Of a DNA stretch of 64,000 nucleotides, positions 1-9,430 are shown piece by piece. Both the position numbers and the translations under genes were made by a program. Source of the DNA: Allofournierella massiliensis (GTDB lineage Bacteria; Bacillota; Clostridia; Oscillospirales; Ruminococcaceae); NCBI RefSeq assembly GCF_004345265.1, contig NZ_SLUM01000007.1, positions 1 to 64,000 of the forward strand, in the 5' to 3' direction. The first letter of the stretch is position 1. The number at the start of each line of letters is the position of its first letter. The notes under the pieces were generated by a model that was not told the DNA's origin, made no database searches, and was given only the letters and a program-made list of their open reading frames with translations.

Positions 1-605
1 TGAACAGCCAGAACAAAAATCCCTATGCCCACTACCATTGTAGCAAGTACGGGCAAGGATTGCACCAGTGTTCCATGCACTATATCCGCTATGATGTGCT
101 TTACGCCTATGTCCTTTCCCGTCTGCAATACTGGTCTGTGCTGGCACAGCAGGATGGGGACAAACTTCTGAAACGGCTACTTAACGCCAGCGACAAGGAA
201 CGCAATACTGCAAGGAAGCGGCAGACAGCCGAACTGAAAAAGGCGGAAAAGCGCAAAGCAGAAGTAGACACCCTGTTTGCAAAAATGTATGAGGACTGGT
301 CTGCCGGACGCATTACAGAATACAATTTCAATATGCTGTCCGAAAAGTATCAGGGCGAACAGCGAGAATTGGACGCAAAAATTGAACGGCTTCACGAAGC
401 GATGGAGGTCGCCGCCCAGACAGCGGTTGACGCTGAAAAGTGGATAGGTCTGATGAAACAGTATGTCAATCCCACAGAATTGACGGCTGAACTTCTGAAT
501 ACGCTGATTGAAAAAATCCTTGTCCATGAAGCGGTCAAAAGTGAGGACGGAAGCCGGGAACAGGAAGTGGAAATCTTCTACCGCTTTATCGGCAAAATCG
601 AATGA
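1..605 (+). CDS. Large serine recombinase, C-terminal part (5' end outside window)
   Basis: The reading frame is open from the first bases of the window, so the gene starts upstream and only about 200 C-terminal residues are seen. The first visible residues (NPYAHYHCSKYGQG, then CSMHYIRYD) look like the end of the recombinase zinc-ribbon. Next comes a lysine/glutamate-rich coiled coil, then a tail with VHEAVK and EVEIFYRFIG, which is the DUF4368-type end of TnpX/Tn5397-like transposon recombinases. Such enzymes move integrative elements by serine-mediated strand exchange. The gene stops about 35 bases from what looks like the element end (see the XRE remnant next door), which is where these recombinases normally sit. 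The catalytic serine domain is not visible, so activity cannot be judged. Confidence 0.85.
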   Translation, partial: NSQNKNPYAHYHCSKYGQGLHQCSMHYIRYDVLYAYVLSRLQYWSVLAQQDGDKLLKRLLNASDKERNTARKRQTAELKKAEKRKAEVDTLFAKMYEDWSAGRITEYNFNMLSEKYQGEQRELDAKIERLHEAMEVAAQTAVDAEKWIGLMKQYVNPTELTAELLNTLIEKILVHEAVKSEDGSREQEVEIFYRFIGKIE

Positions 606-648
606 CACATCTTGAGATACCCAACAATATCTTTAACTAAGGGAAACG
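606..648. other. Putative right end (att junction) of the serine-recombinase element
   Basis: The recombinase stops at 605. From about 640 the sequence reads R-E-T-G-Q-S-Y-P-D-F in frame with an XRE-regulator remnant. In intact relatives this segment is normally preceded by K-W, and an in-frame stop lies at 634-636. The break therefore falls at the Trp-Glu codons of a conserved helix-turn-helix motif, most simply explained by integration into that gene with a crossover at or near the GGG at 641-643. The exact core cannot be set without the left end. Confidence 0.5.
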
Positions 649-918
649 GGCCAATCCTACCCGGATTTTCAGCGGCTGGTTCTGCTGAGTGATTATTTTG
701 GAATGTCGCTGGACGAACTGGTCCGGAATATCGATGTTCAGGATGTGAGAGACAGAAATGGCACGGAGGAAAAGATCGCATCCATGTTTTCGGATGTGGA
801 GAAAGCAAAAGATTTTTGCGAAAAAACGATAAAGTATGGTGTGCGTATCTGCTGTGGCTTCAGCGCATTTATCGCTGTAATCATGGGAATCGCCGTTTTG
901 GCGATGATCCTGCGGTAA
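640..918 (+). pseudogene. XRE-family regulator, N-terminal HTH lost
   Basis: In-frame translation from 640 gives ETGQSYPDF, then RLVLLSDYFGMSLDELVRN. This is the segment that directly follows the DNA-recognition helix in Clostridia XRE repressors (usual form W-E-T-G-x-S-Y-P-D). The rest is a charged linker and one C-terminal hydrophobic helix (FSAFIAVIMGIAVLAMIL), as in membrane-anchored XRE proteins. Helices 1-3 of the HTH are absent and replaced by the serine-recombinase element. A Met at 703 could start a 71-residue peptide, but no good ribosome site precedes it. I read this as a gene interrupted by integration; its 5' half may lie at the far end of the upstream element. Confidence 0.65.
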
Positions 919-953
919 CGCGGAGATGTACCCGGTAGCTATAAAAAGGAAAA

Positions 954-990
954 CGTGCCTTCCATCTGCACAATGCGGACGGAAGGCACG
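954..990. terminator. Bidirectional intrinsic terminator between the XRE remnant and pyrG
   Basis: Ten-base perfect stem CGTGCCTTCC (954-963) with GGAAGGCACG (981-990). CTTTTG follows on the plus strand; on the minus strand the hairpin is followed by TTTTCCTTTTTAT, so it also serves pyrG. Confidence 0.8.
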
Positions 991-1016
991 CTTTTGTTGA
1001 AATGGTGAGAAAGTGC

Positions 1017-2714
<1,698 letters not shown>

Positions 2715-2735
2715 CTTTGTCCTAACATTTTATAT

Positions 2736-2764
2736 ATTATACGCATACGAAAAGGGAATGTCAA
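2736..2764 (-). promoter_or_regulatory. Sigma-A promoter of pyrG
   Basis: Minus strand TTGACA (2764-2759), 17-base spacer, TATAAT (2741-2736): both boxes are consensus. Transcription should start near 2730-2728, giving a leader of about 110 bases that contains the attenuator. Confidence 0.85.
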
Positions 2765-2821
2765 TTCCAAAGGCTGCAAAACCATTTGGAAAAATATTTT
2801 CAAAAAATTCGAAAACAGGTG

Positions 2822-2849
2822 TTGACATTCTCTGAATCCGTGCTATAAT
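2822..2849 (+). promoter_or_regulatory. Sigma-A promoter of tRNA-Leu
   Basis: TTGACA at 2822-2827 and TATAAT at 2844-2849 with a 16-base spacer and a TG two bases before the -10. It drives the tRNA that begins at 2892. Confidence 0.85.
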
Positions 2850-2891
2850 AAAACATGTCGCTGAGGTGAACAGCCAAAGCGAAAAAAATAT

Positions 2892-2978
2892 GCGGATGTG
2901 GCGGAATTGGCAGACGCGCTAGATTCAGGTTCTAGTGGTAGCGATACCGTGGGGGTTCAAGTCCCTTCATCCGCACCA
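2892..2978 (+). tRNA. tRNA-Leu (anticodon CAG)
   Basis: Class II tRNA with a long variable arm. The acceptor arms GCGGATG (2892-2898) and CATCCGC (2968-2974) pair; discriminator A and encoded CCA end at 2978. The anticodon stem is CTAGA/TCTAG with loop TTCAGGT, giving anticodon CAG, which reads CUG. The T-arm contains GGTTCAAGTCC. It has its own promoter and terminator. An integrase gene points at its 3' end from 3097, so this tRNA is a candidate insertion site for the neighbouring island, although no second copy of the tRNA 3' end was noticed in the window. Confidence 0.97.
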
Positions 2979-2982
2979 GTTG

Positions 2983-3017
2983 AAACCCCTGTAAACTCAA
3001 CGGTTTACAGGGGTTTT
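2983..3017 (+). terminator. Intrinsic terminator of tRNA-Leu
   Basis: Perfect stem AAACCCCTGTAAAC / GTTTACAGGGGTTT around a six-base loop, followed by TTGC. Confidence 0.85.
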
Positions 3018-3060
3018 GCTATATATTCCTATTATGGAATTCCCCTGATGTGAAGGTTTT

Positions 3061-3151
3061 TTCTACCGCTTTTCTACCATCTTCTACCCTGATTCCTTAT
3101 ATTGCGCGGGAAGCTGGGAAGTAGATAATCTTTTCTACCGGAGCTTCTACC
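3061..3151. repeat. Five direct TTCTACC repeats at the integrase end of the island
   Basis: TTCTACC occurs at 3061, 3072, 3082, 3133 and 3145, all in one orientation. The first three are spaced 10-11 bases, about one helical turn. The last two lie inside the 3' end of the integrase gene. The placement and phasing fit arm-type sites bound by the N-terminal domain of a tyrosine integrase. This is inference; binding has not been shown. Confidence 0.5.
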
Positions 3152-4302
3152 GGTGTTTGAGGCGGTGGATCATTCAGACTGTTTAATAATCCCCCCATGC
3201 TGCCAGCCATTTCTTTTTTGGTTTGATTGCTCACATGTGCGTAGATGTTCATGGTTGTGTGAATATCACAGTGCCCCAGAAACTCAGAGACGCACTTCAT
3301 ATTATAACCATCTGCCAGAAGTTTGGTGGCTGCTGAGTGCCTGAGATCGTGAAACCGAATCGGGGGAAGATCGTTGTCTGCCAAAAGTTTTTTGAAATTG
3401 CTGCTGATTGCTTCAACGGAGAAAACTCTTCCATCTGCCTGTCGGCATACAAAGTCGGATGGGTGATAATGAGCGCCTAAACTTTGCTGCTGCTGTTGCT
3501 GCCTATTATAGAGGTTCTGCAAGTATTGCTTAATCTCTGAACTCATAGGAAGCACACGGCAGCTTTTCTTTGTTTTGGTGCGCTCTTTGTAGACGGTGCC
3601 GCCTTTGCTGATAACGGCAGTTTTGGAAATGAGTATGGTTTCCTTTTCAAAATCGACCTGTGACCATGTAAGCCCGGCAACCTCGCTTCTTCTCAGTCCA
3701 TAGGTACAGGCTAAAATAATCTCAGTTTCAATTTTGCTTTTCCGTGCTGCCTGAAAGAGCTGGGCAATCTGCTGTTCATCGTAGAAGTTCGGGATAAACT
3801 TCTTGCTCCCCCGAAGGATCACATCATGGGCGGGGTTATAGGGTATAATGTGATTCTTTCGGGCCTCTTCTAAAGCGCATGAGATATTGCTCAGATGCTT
3901 TTTGACGGTAACAGGGCTGAGGGTTTGCAGCTTATAATTACAATATGCCTGAATATGGGCGGTCTGAATCTTTCTCAGCTCTACGGGGTGTTCCAGGAAA
4001 TAGGGTTGAAGGTGGGCACGGAAAATAATTTCATAGTTGGAATAGGTGTTAATCTCCAAATGAAGTTTGGCGTGCTCCAGCCACCGCTCCAAAACATCTA
4101 CAAACGGTTCGTTTGGGCTAAATAAAAGATTGGCCCTCTCATACTCGTTTAGAATCTTTCGCATCTCTTCGGTGGCCCTTGCCTTGTTTCCTTTTACCGG
4201 CAATCCCGTGGCAATCCATTTTTGTTTGCGGTTTCCGTCTGTGTCTCTCAGTTGAAGTACCACATAATAATAATCATTTTTCTTCTGCAATCTGCCTGTC
4301 AT
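3097..4302 (-). CDS. Tyrosine recombinase (integrase) of an integrative element
   Basis: Catalyses site-specific integration and excision. Of 401 residues, the N-terminal 60 resemble an arm-binding AP2-like domain (NDYYYVVLQLRD), the next 100 a SAM-like core-binding domain, and the C-terminal half the catalytic domain: Arg in CTYGLRRSEVAGL, His-x-x-Arg in FHDLRHSAATKL, His in FLGHCD, and nucleophile Tyr in TTMNIYAHV. All catalytic residues are present. I chose the ATG at 4302 because GGAAAGG lies nine bases upstream; an ATG at 4320 is also open. It is the last gene of a rep-xis-int set reading toward the tRNA-Leu. Relatives are integrases of Tn916-type ICEs and IMEs. Confidence 0.92.
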   Translation of the reverse strand: MTGRLQKKNDYYYVVLQLRDTDGNRKQKWIATGLPVKGNKARATEEMRKILNEYERANLLFSPNEPFVDVLERWLEHAKLHLEINTYSNYEIIFRAHLQPYFLEHPVELRKIQTAHIQAYCNYKLQTLSPVTVKKHLSNISCALEEARKNHIIPYNPAHDVILRGSKKFIPNFYDEQQIAQLFQAARKSKIETEIILACTYGLRRSEVAGLTWSQVDFEKETILISKTAVISKGGTVYKERTKTKKSCRVLPMSSEIKQYLQNLYNRQQQQQQSLGAHYHPSDFVCRQADGRVFSVEAISSNFKKLLADNDLPPIRFHDLRHSAATKLLADGYNMKCVSEFLGHCDIHTTMNIYAHVSNQTKKEMAGSMGGLLNSLNDPPPQTPVEAPVEKIIYFPASRAI

Positions 4303-4392
4303 ATACAGCATCCTTTCCAATCACTGCGGCAAGTCTGCTTGCAAAAGAAACAGGTACAAATAAAGTATAACACCCCAATAATGAACATGCTA

Positions 4393-4575
4393 TTACTTTT
4401 TCATCTGACGGTTAATGAAGTCCAATAAATCGGCTTTTGGGATCATGTATTCTCGCCCGATTTTGAAGCTTGGAATCTGCCCGGTTTTAAGCAGGTCATA
4501 AATAGCCCCCTTGTTCTTCGGGAAAATCTGCTGCAAATCTTTGGTGGTCAAAATCTCCGGATAGCTTTCAAACAT
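4393..4575 (-). CDS. Excisionase-like small HTH protein
   Basis: Sixty residues with a MerR-like winged helix (HTH_17/excisionase type): TTKDLQQIFPKNKGAIYDLL followed by SFKIGREYMIPKADLLDFI. The G-R-E-Y-x-I-P-K-x-D-L motif is typical of proteins that bend DNA to promote excision by tyrosine integrases. AAGGAG sits ten bases before the ATG. It begins 15 bases after the Rep stop and precedes the integrase, so the three are probably co-transcribed. Function is inferred from family and context. Confidence 0.8.
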   Translation of the reverse strand: MFESYPEILTTKDLQQIFPKNKGAIYDLLKTGQIPSFKIGREYMIPKADLLDFINRQMKK

Positions 4576-4589
4576 ATATAATACACTCC

Positions 4590-5474
4590 TTAAAATGCCT
4601 GGACTAAATCAGTTCGTTCAGATGAACTGAGACGAGGTTCTCTATTATGAAGGGTCGCGAACGGATGGGGATAACGAACAGGATCAAGGGCTACAAAGCT
4701 ATTCAGGTATTCTTCCATCGTATACTCATGTATGCTACCATCTTTATGATAGTCCTTAATTGTGTGGATTCTGCGTAATAATGCGTTCCAGGTTTCTTTG
4801 TCGCTTGCTTGAACATTAGGGTATTGCTCGTACAGAGGAATATTGCTTATAATATAAACAGTAGTGAAACAGGCCACCTTGTTTGCATAGCGGCACCGTA
4901 GATCAAATGGATAGCCATCTAAGAGATTTAGCAGCTCAGAGATTTTTAGCTGGCTTCGGAACTCATCTAGTACAAGAACTTCTTGACCTGCATAGGAATC
5001 AAATGGGTGTTCATAGTCTGTCACCCGGTATACAGCTTCATATCCGTTTTCCTCCATGACGGTTCGTGTTTTTCCTGTGCCAGTGGCTCCTGATATATAA
5101 GTAATTTGGAGATGACGGAAGGTATTCTTATATTGTTCTCTGTGAATAGTTGCACGAGCACGGTCTATATCGGTTAGCCGGGTCATAAACATGGGACAGC
5201 GTTCCAGAATCTCATAGTTGGAAAGACCGTCTTTCACATAGTCGTAAAGCAGCGCCAAGTCACTTCGTTCCCCCTGCCTTTCTTTTGGCATCTCACCCCA
5301 CTCAAAAAAGGTATCAGGAATAGAAGTGTCTTTCTTTGGATCATTTTCCCACTTTCCTTCTTTTTTAATGTAATCACGATTCTCTTGGGATGTGCCAATA
5401 GTGCGCTCAATATGAGCAGAAGGGAAACGCTTTTTCAAGGTGCTAAAACGGATAGGAACATCCGAGGCTAAATA
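4590..5474 (-). pseudogene. HUH/SF3 replication initiator (CRESS-like Rep), N-terminus lost
   Basis: About 294 C-terminal residues remain. What is left of the HUH nickase domain includes VPIRFSTLKKRFPSAHIE and the catalytic motif III Y-I-K-K in ENRDYIKKEGKW. The helicase domain is complete: Walker A GATGTGKTRT, Walker B VLVLDEF and motif C YIISN, the SF3 pattern of CRESS-DNA virus Reps and related Firmicutes plasmid Reps. Motifs I and II (the metal-binding His pair) are missing because homology stops at about 5472, where a P-type ATPase fragment starts in the opposite direction. The frame stays open upstream, but those residues are antisense ATPase code. Without the HUH motifs it should not nick. 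It is followed by xis and int. Confidence 0.8.
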
Positions 5475-5978
5475 TGGGTAAACCTTGCCACGGCTACCTT
5501 GCCTGCCCTTGCACTGGGTGTTGATCCGGCCAGCAAGAACATTATGAAGCATAAGCCAGTAAAATCGGGCACTCTGTTTGAAAAAGATCTGGTACGCCGT
5601 GTTATTATACAAGGCATCTTTGTGGCGGCCATGACCACCTGCGCTTACTGGATCGGCGCAAGCATGGGCGGGCATGTGACCGGTCAGACAATGGCGTTCT
5701 GTGTACTGGCCTTCTCGCAGATGCTTCGCGCTTTTAATCAGCGCTCCAATACGGAGCCTATCTGGGTGCGGGCAGAAGGGATCAATCCTTGGTTGATCGT
5801 TTCCTTCGTGGTATCTGCTCTTCTGATGGCGTGCATTCTGCTTGTTCCTGCGCTGCAAAATGCGTTCCGGTTGACCTTGTTGGATGGCACACAGTGGCTA
5901 ATCGTCATTGGGATGTCCCTTATGTCAATTCTACAAGTAGAAATTGTAAAGACCATTAAAAAGCATATTCATAAATAA
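5472..5978 (+). pseudogene. P-type cation ATPase, C-terminal membrane part only
   Basis: Reading from 5472 gives WVNLATATLPALALGVDP, the conserved M5-M6 region of P2-type Ca2+/cation ATPases. M7-M10 follow (RVIIQGIFVAAMTTCAYWIG, AFCVLAFSQM, WLIVSFVVSALLMACILLV, WLIVIGMSLMSILQVEIV) and a short basic tail. The phosphorylation Asp, nucleotide and actuator domains are absent. An in-frame stop at 5469-5471 and abutting antisense Rep code mark a sharp breakpoint. The natural stop and terminator remain. About 168 of some 880 residues survive, so it is non-functional. Confidence 0.85.
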
Positions 5979-5980
5979 GC

Positions 5981-6013
5981 AAAAAGGCGGAGGGGGCACC
6001 CTCCGCCTTTTTT
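5981..6013 (+). terminator. Terminator of the ATPase remnant
   Basis: Stem AAAAAGGCGGAGG / CCTCCGCCTTTTT with a GGGCAC-type loop, ending in a T-run. Confidence 0.85.
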
Positions 6014-6038
6014 GAAAGAGATAATTATCTGTATATAT

Positions 6039-6374
6039 TACTGGAAGGCATACAGCATTGTTGCTGCCCTGGATGACTTCTACGCTTGCTATACGGTGGA
6101 GGAAGCAAGGAACGCCTTTGACTCTCTCTATTCCTGGATGCGCCGTTGCCGGTTGCAGCCAATGAAAGACGCTGCCACCACACTACGCAACCACAAGGAG
6201 AAGATACTGGCCTACTTCTACCACCGCATTACCAACGCTGTCTGTGAGGGTATTAACTCCATGATACAGGCAGCCAAACGGAAAGCCCGTGGCTTTAATA
6301 CCTATGAGGGCTTTGCCTCGATGATTTACCTCGTTGCTGGTAAACTCCAACTCGCTGTCCCTAACCCTTTCTAA
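6039..6374 (+). pseudogene. ISL3-family transposase, C-terminal fragment
   Basis: About 111 residues match the C-terminus of ISL3 DDE transposases: CYTVEEARNAF, RLQPMKDAATTLRNHKEKIL, and the hallmark ITNAVCEGINSMIQAAKRKARGF, whose Glu is the last acidic catalytic residue. The N-terminal zinc finger, HTH and both catalytic Asp are missing. Similarity begins about 25 bases after the ATPase terminator, so the left part of the IS was deleted together with any left inverted repeat. Confidence 0.85.
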
Positions 6375-6406
6375 ATACTCCTATCCACTAAAACGGGAGT
6401 AGAGCC
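6375..6406 (+). mobile_element. Right terminal inverted repeat of the ISL3 remnant
   Basis: Directly after the transposase stop the sequence runs through CACTAAAACGGGAGTAGAGCC (6387-6406). Its complement starts GGCTCTACTCCCG, the GGCTCT start expected for ISL3-family ends. No matching left end was found. Confidence 0.55.
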
Positions 6407-6590
6407 TTTATTTGTATGCTTTGTGCGGGAAAATAGCATTTATACCGGTTCGGTCGACATGGGGATTGTCCTTTTTCCATACATCCCCGGAAAATGCGAT
6501 GCGAATCCTTACGGTGTAGATGGCTCATGGGACATAACGATAGAGCATCTATTAATTTCTGCTGCTGAAAAGAGATTTGTCAAGTTCTTT

Positions 6591-7490
6591 TTATTTTTCC
6601 TCTTTTGTGATAACACCATTATGTGAAAGCAAATAGATTATGAAAAAGCCGCCTAAGCCGGCTGCGATACATACTATTAACTCCCTCCAAGCGGGGATTC
6701 CAGGGAAAATACTGGCGACGGATCCAAGGATGAAGCCAAGGATGACCAAATATGTAAATCGCGGGTAGCGCATCATTGCTTTTTCTAATAACTTGGCTGT
6801 TAAAATAATACCAACGATACCTCCTAACAACATGGGAATCAGAAAAGACAGTTGAAATGTTTGAATGGCCGTTATTGTTTCGTCATACAACCCTAACAAC
6901 AGCAGAAAATAAGATGCGCTGACACCGGGAAGAAGCAGTGCGATTGCGGCAATTGCTCCTGCGGCGAACAAACTCAAAAATCCTGATAATCCAGTTAATT
7001 GTCCAATATTTTCCGAACGGAACGGAAATACTGATATGCCGACAACAATCAGTACGCCAAGAGAAATATACGCAGGGACTCTCCATGAGAACGCATGAAT
7101 TTTTGATTCGCGGATTATCATGGGAATTCCCCCAATCACTGCTCCTATAAAGAAATACATCGTCGGTTTCGGATATGTAGTTATTAAATAAGAGATCGGA
7201 TTTGAAAGCAACGCCATTCCGACCATTGCCCCAATACAAAACACAAGCAGGAAGCAAAAGTTCCTGCTTTTTTTCTGACGAAATGAGCTGACGGCGGAAA
7301 TAAGAGAACTATAGATGCCAAGAATCATGGCCATTGAACCGCCGCTGACACCCGGAACCAACATCGTTCCGCCGACAATACACCCTTTCACAGCGATGGA
7401 AAAGTAGTTTTTCCAATGCCGCGTTATTCGCCGTGGTTCATTGGATATCCTCCTCAAAATGTTCCAAATTTTTAATCTGTCCAACGACAT
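6591..7490 (-). CDS. DUF368 membrane protein, PopT-type undecaprenyl phosphate transporter
   Basis: About 299 residues with eight or more hydrophobic segments and the two DUF368 signatures, LVPGVSGGSMAMILGIYSSL near the N-terminus and LLPGVSASYFLLLLGLYDE in the second half. DUF368 proteins (PopT) have been shown to recycle undecaprenyl phosphate across the membrane. The start is uncertain: the ATG at 7490 overlaps ktrA by 53 bases and no in-frame ATG follows GAGGAGG at 7449-7455; a downstream GTG or TTG is possible. It is the last gene of a phosphate/potassium operon, and a uppP remnant sits just beyond the other end of that operon. Confidence 0.8.
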   Translation of the reverse strand: MSLDRLKIWNILRRISNEPRRITRHWKNYFSIAVKGCIVGGTMLVPGVSGGSMAMILGIYSSLISAVSSFRQKKSRNFCFLLVFCIGAMVGMALLSNPISYLITTYPKPTMYFFIGAVIGGIPMIIRESKIHAFSWRVPAYISLGVLIVVGISVFPFRSENIGQLTGLSGFLSLFAAGAIAAIALLLPGVSASYFLLLLGLYDETITAIQTFQLSFLIPMLLGGIVGIILTAKLLEKAMMRYPRFTYLVILGFILGSVASIFPGIPAWRELIVCIAAGLGGFFIIYLLSHNGVITKEEK

Positions 7491-8106
7491 TGATCACATC
7501 ACCTTCACGGAAGCAATATTCCGCCGCAAAATTCACATCTGTATGGCCGTCATGTTCAACGGCGATAATGTTTACTCCATAACGGCGGCGGATGTTCATA
7601 TCCTGAATGGTCGTGCCAATCAGTTTTTGAGACACCTGGATACGGCGCACCTCAGCATTGCCGCTCAATGCGATAGAATCCAGAAAACTATTATACAGCA
7701 GTCCTTTGCCAAGCCGTATCGCCATATCTCTCTCAGGGTATACGACCGATGCTCCCAGTTGTTTGAGCGCTTCGCCATGAATAAAGCTTGTTGCCTTTGC
7801 TATGACATGTCCGACGCCCATTTTCAATACTGTCATGGTTGCAAGAATGCTGACATCAATTTGTTCTCCAATACATATGGCAACAACTTCACAGTTCTGA
7901 ATCCCGGCCTCTTCAAGGGTCATTTGTTCCAGATTATCAACAACCAAAGCCATTTCCGTAAAGCGCCTGGCCTCTCGTACCCGCGTCTCGTCCTTATCGA
8001 TAGCGATGACTTCTTTTCCCGCTGATGCAAGGCACTCCACCAGCGCCATACCAAAACGCCCCAACCCTATAATTCCGTAGGAATTTGCATTATTTTTCTT
8101 TTTCAT
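7438..8106 (-). CDS. ktrA: Ktr/Trk potassium uptake regulatory subunit (RCK protein)
   Basis: Cytosolic gating subunit of a KtrAB-type K+ channel. The 222 residues hold an RCK_N Rossmann domain (GIIGLGRFGMAL, acidic end of strand 2 in VIAIDKD, VVDN) and an RCK_C domain (from about 140: RRIQVSQKLIG, then FREGDVINVVG). RCK_N binds nucleotide; RCK_C in relatives binds c-di-AMP. It lies 18 bases after ktrB and its 3' end overlaps the DUF368 frame. Family assignment is firm; the A versus C paralogue is not resolved. Confidence 0.9.
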   Translation of the reverse strand: MKKKNNANSYGIIGLGRFGMALVECLASAGKEVIAIDKDETRVREARRFTEMALVVDNLEQMTLEEAGIQNCEVVAICIGEQIDVSILATMTVLKMGVGHVIAKATSFIHGEALKQLGASVVYPERDMAIRLGKGLLYNSFLDSIALSGNAEVRRIQVSQKLIGTTIQDMNIRRRYGVNIIAVEHDGHTDVNFAAEYCFREGDVINVVGQIKNLEHFEEDIQ

Positions 8107-8124
8107 TTTACACTTCTCCTTGTG

Positions 8125-9420
8125 TTATCCAATTGTGATAGATTCTTCCGTATAACGGATATTGGGCAAAGGACGATCTATCCAGAGCGTCAGCAAGGTA
8201 AACGCACCGACGCGTCCGGCAAACATCGTGAAAATTAACACCAGTTTGCTTGCCACACCGAGATCCGGCGTGATTCCAGTAGAAAGACCCACTGTACCAA
8301 ACGCGGATACTTCTTCGAACATAAGCTGCACAAAACTGTATTCCGGCTCCAGCACACAGAGCAAAAACGTTCCGCCGCATACCAACAGCATGGAAAGCAG
8401 CGTAACGGTGCACGCCTTAGAGAACACTTCAAATGGGATACTGCGACGAAATGCGCCGATATGACGTTTGGTAAACAAGCTCCGTACATGCTGCACCAAA
8501 ACAAAAAATGTACTTGTCTTGATACCACCGCCCGTAGAGCCAGGCGAGGCGCCAATAAACATCAGTACGATCAAGGTGAATAAGCCTGCATTGGTAAACT
8601 CGCCAATGGGATAGGTAGAAAATCCTGCCGTACGTGCAGATACGCTCTGAAAAAACGCACCCATCCATGTCACATTCTCGGTTGCCTTTAAAAGCAGCGT
8701 ACCGCCCAAAAGCAGAGCAAGCGTTGTTGACAAGACCACTTTGGAATGAAGAGTCAATTTCCGGAAGGACCGTTTTTTCAATATGTCTAAAATTACAAGA
8801 AAACCCAGTCCGCCGAAAATGATCAGGCCACATGTAGTCAAGTTCAGCAGAACATTGCTTTGATATGGGATTAAATTTCTCAAGCCGCCCAGAATGTCAA
8901 AGCCGGAGTTGTTGAAGGCGGCGATGGAGTGGAAAATGCTGATCCAAAGCGCTTTCAGGACGGGGTAATCCTGCACAAATACGATGAAGCTCAAAATAAC
9001 ACCTGCCAGTTCAAAGCAGAAGGTCATGAGTAAAACCGCTTTAACAAGCCGGACAATGCCCTTGATCCCATCTATATTCAGGGCCTCTTTGACCAGGATC
9101 CGTCCTTTGATTCCGATATTTTTTCTCGCAGCCAAAATCAGTCCTACACCAATGGATGTAACGCCCAATCCGCCGATCTGGATCAGGGCAGCAACGACTA
9201 CCTGACCAAAGAAGGTGAAGTGATCCGCAACGTCAATGGAAATCAAACCTGTCACGCAAACTGCACTGGTCGAGGTAAAAAGGGCGTCGACGAAATGTAC
9301 CTTCGCATCATTTCGCACCGATACTGGCAGCATAAGTAAAAGTGCCCCAATCAATATCACCAGGGCAAACCCTATGGCAATTAATCGCCCTGGAGGTTGT
9401 TTTTTTATCTTCGCAAGCAT
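8125..9420 (-). CDS. ktrB: Ktr/Trk potassium uptake membrane subunit
   Basis: Membrane K+ channel subunit of the TrkH/KtrB superfamily, 431 residues. Four M-P-M repeats are visible; the selectivity loops include TSTSAVCVTGL (first), AFNNSGFD (second), SARTAGFS (third) and SAFGTVGLS (fourth), each with the conserved Gly. The gating-loop region SPGSTGGGIKTSTF is also typical. It is followed by ktrA and preceded ten bases upstream by the DUF47 gene, so K+ and phosphate uptake are encoded in one transcript. Confidence 0.93.
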   Translation of the reverse strand: MLAKIKKQPPGRLIAIGFALVILIGALLLMLPVSVRNDAKVHFVDALFTSTSAVCVTGLISIDVADHFTFFGQVVVAALIQIGGLGVTSIGVGLILAARKNIGIKGRILVKEALNIDGIKGIVRLVKAVLLMTFCFELAGVILSFIVFVQDYPVLKALWISIFHSIAAFNNSGFDILGGLRNLIPYQSNVLLNLTTCGLIIFGGLGFLVILDILKKRSFRKLTLHSKVVLSTTLALLLGGTLLLKATENVTWMGAFFQSVSARTAGFSTYPIGEFTNAGLFTLIVLMFIGASPGSTGGGIKTSTFFVLVQHVRSLFTKRHIGAFRRSIPFEVFSKACTVTLLSMLLVCGGTFLLCVLEPEYSFVQLMFEEVSAFGTVGLSTGITPDLGVASKLVLIFTMFAGRVGAFTLLTLWIDRPLPNIRYTEESITIG

Positions 9421-9430
9421 ATTTTTCTCC

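Noticed and set aside
5475-5858. N-terminal extension of the Rep frame
   Set aside because: These residues are antisense to the P-type ATPase fragment; Rep similarity stops at about 5472.
6423-6626. Plus-strand frame of 67 codons after the ISL3 end
   Set aside because: It runs into the 3' end of the DUF368 gene, shows no domain and has no ribosome site; it may be a scrap of an older gene.
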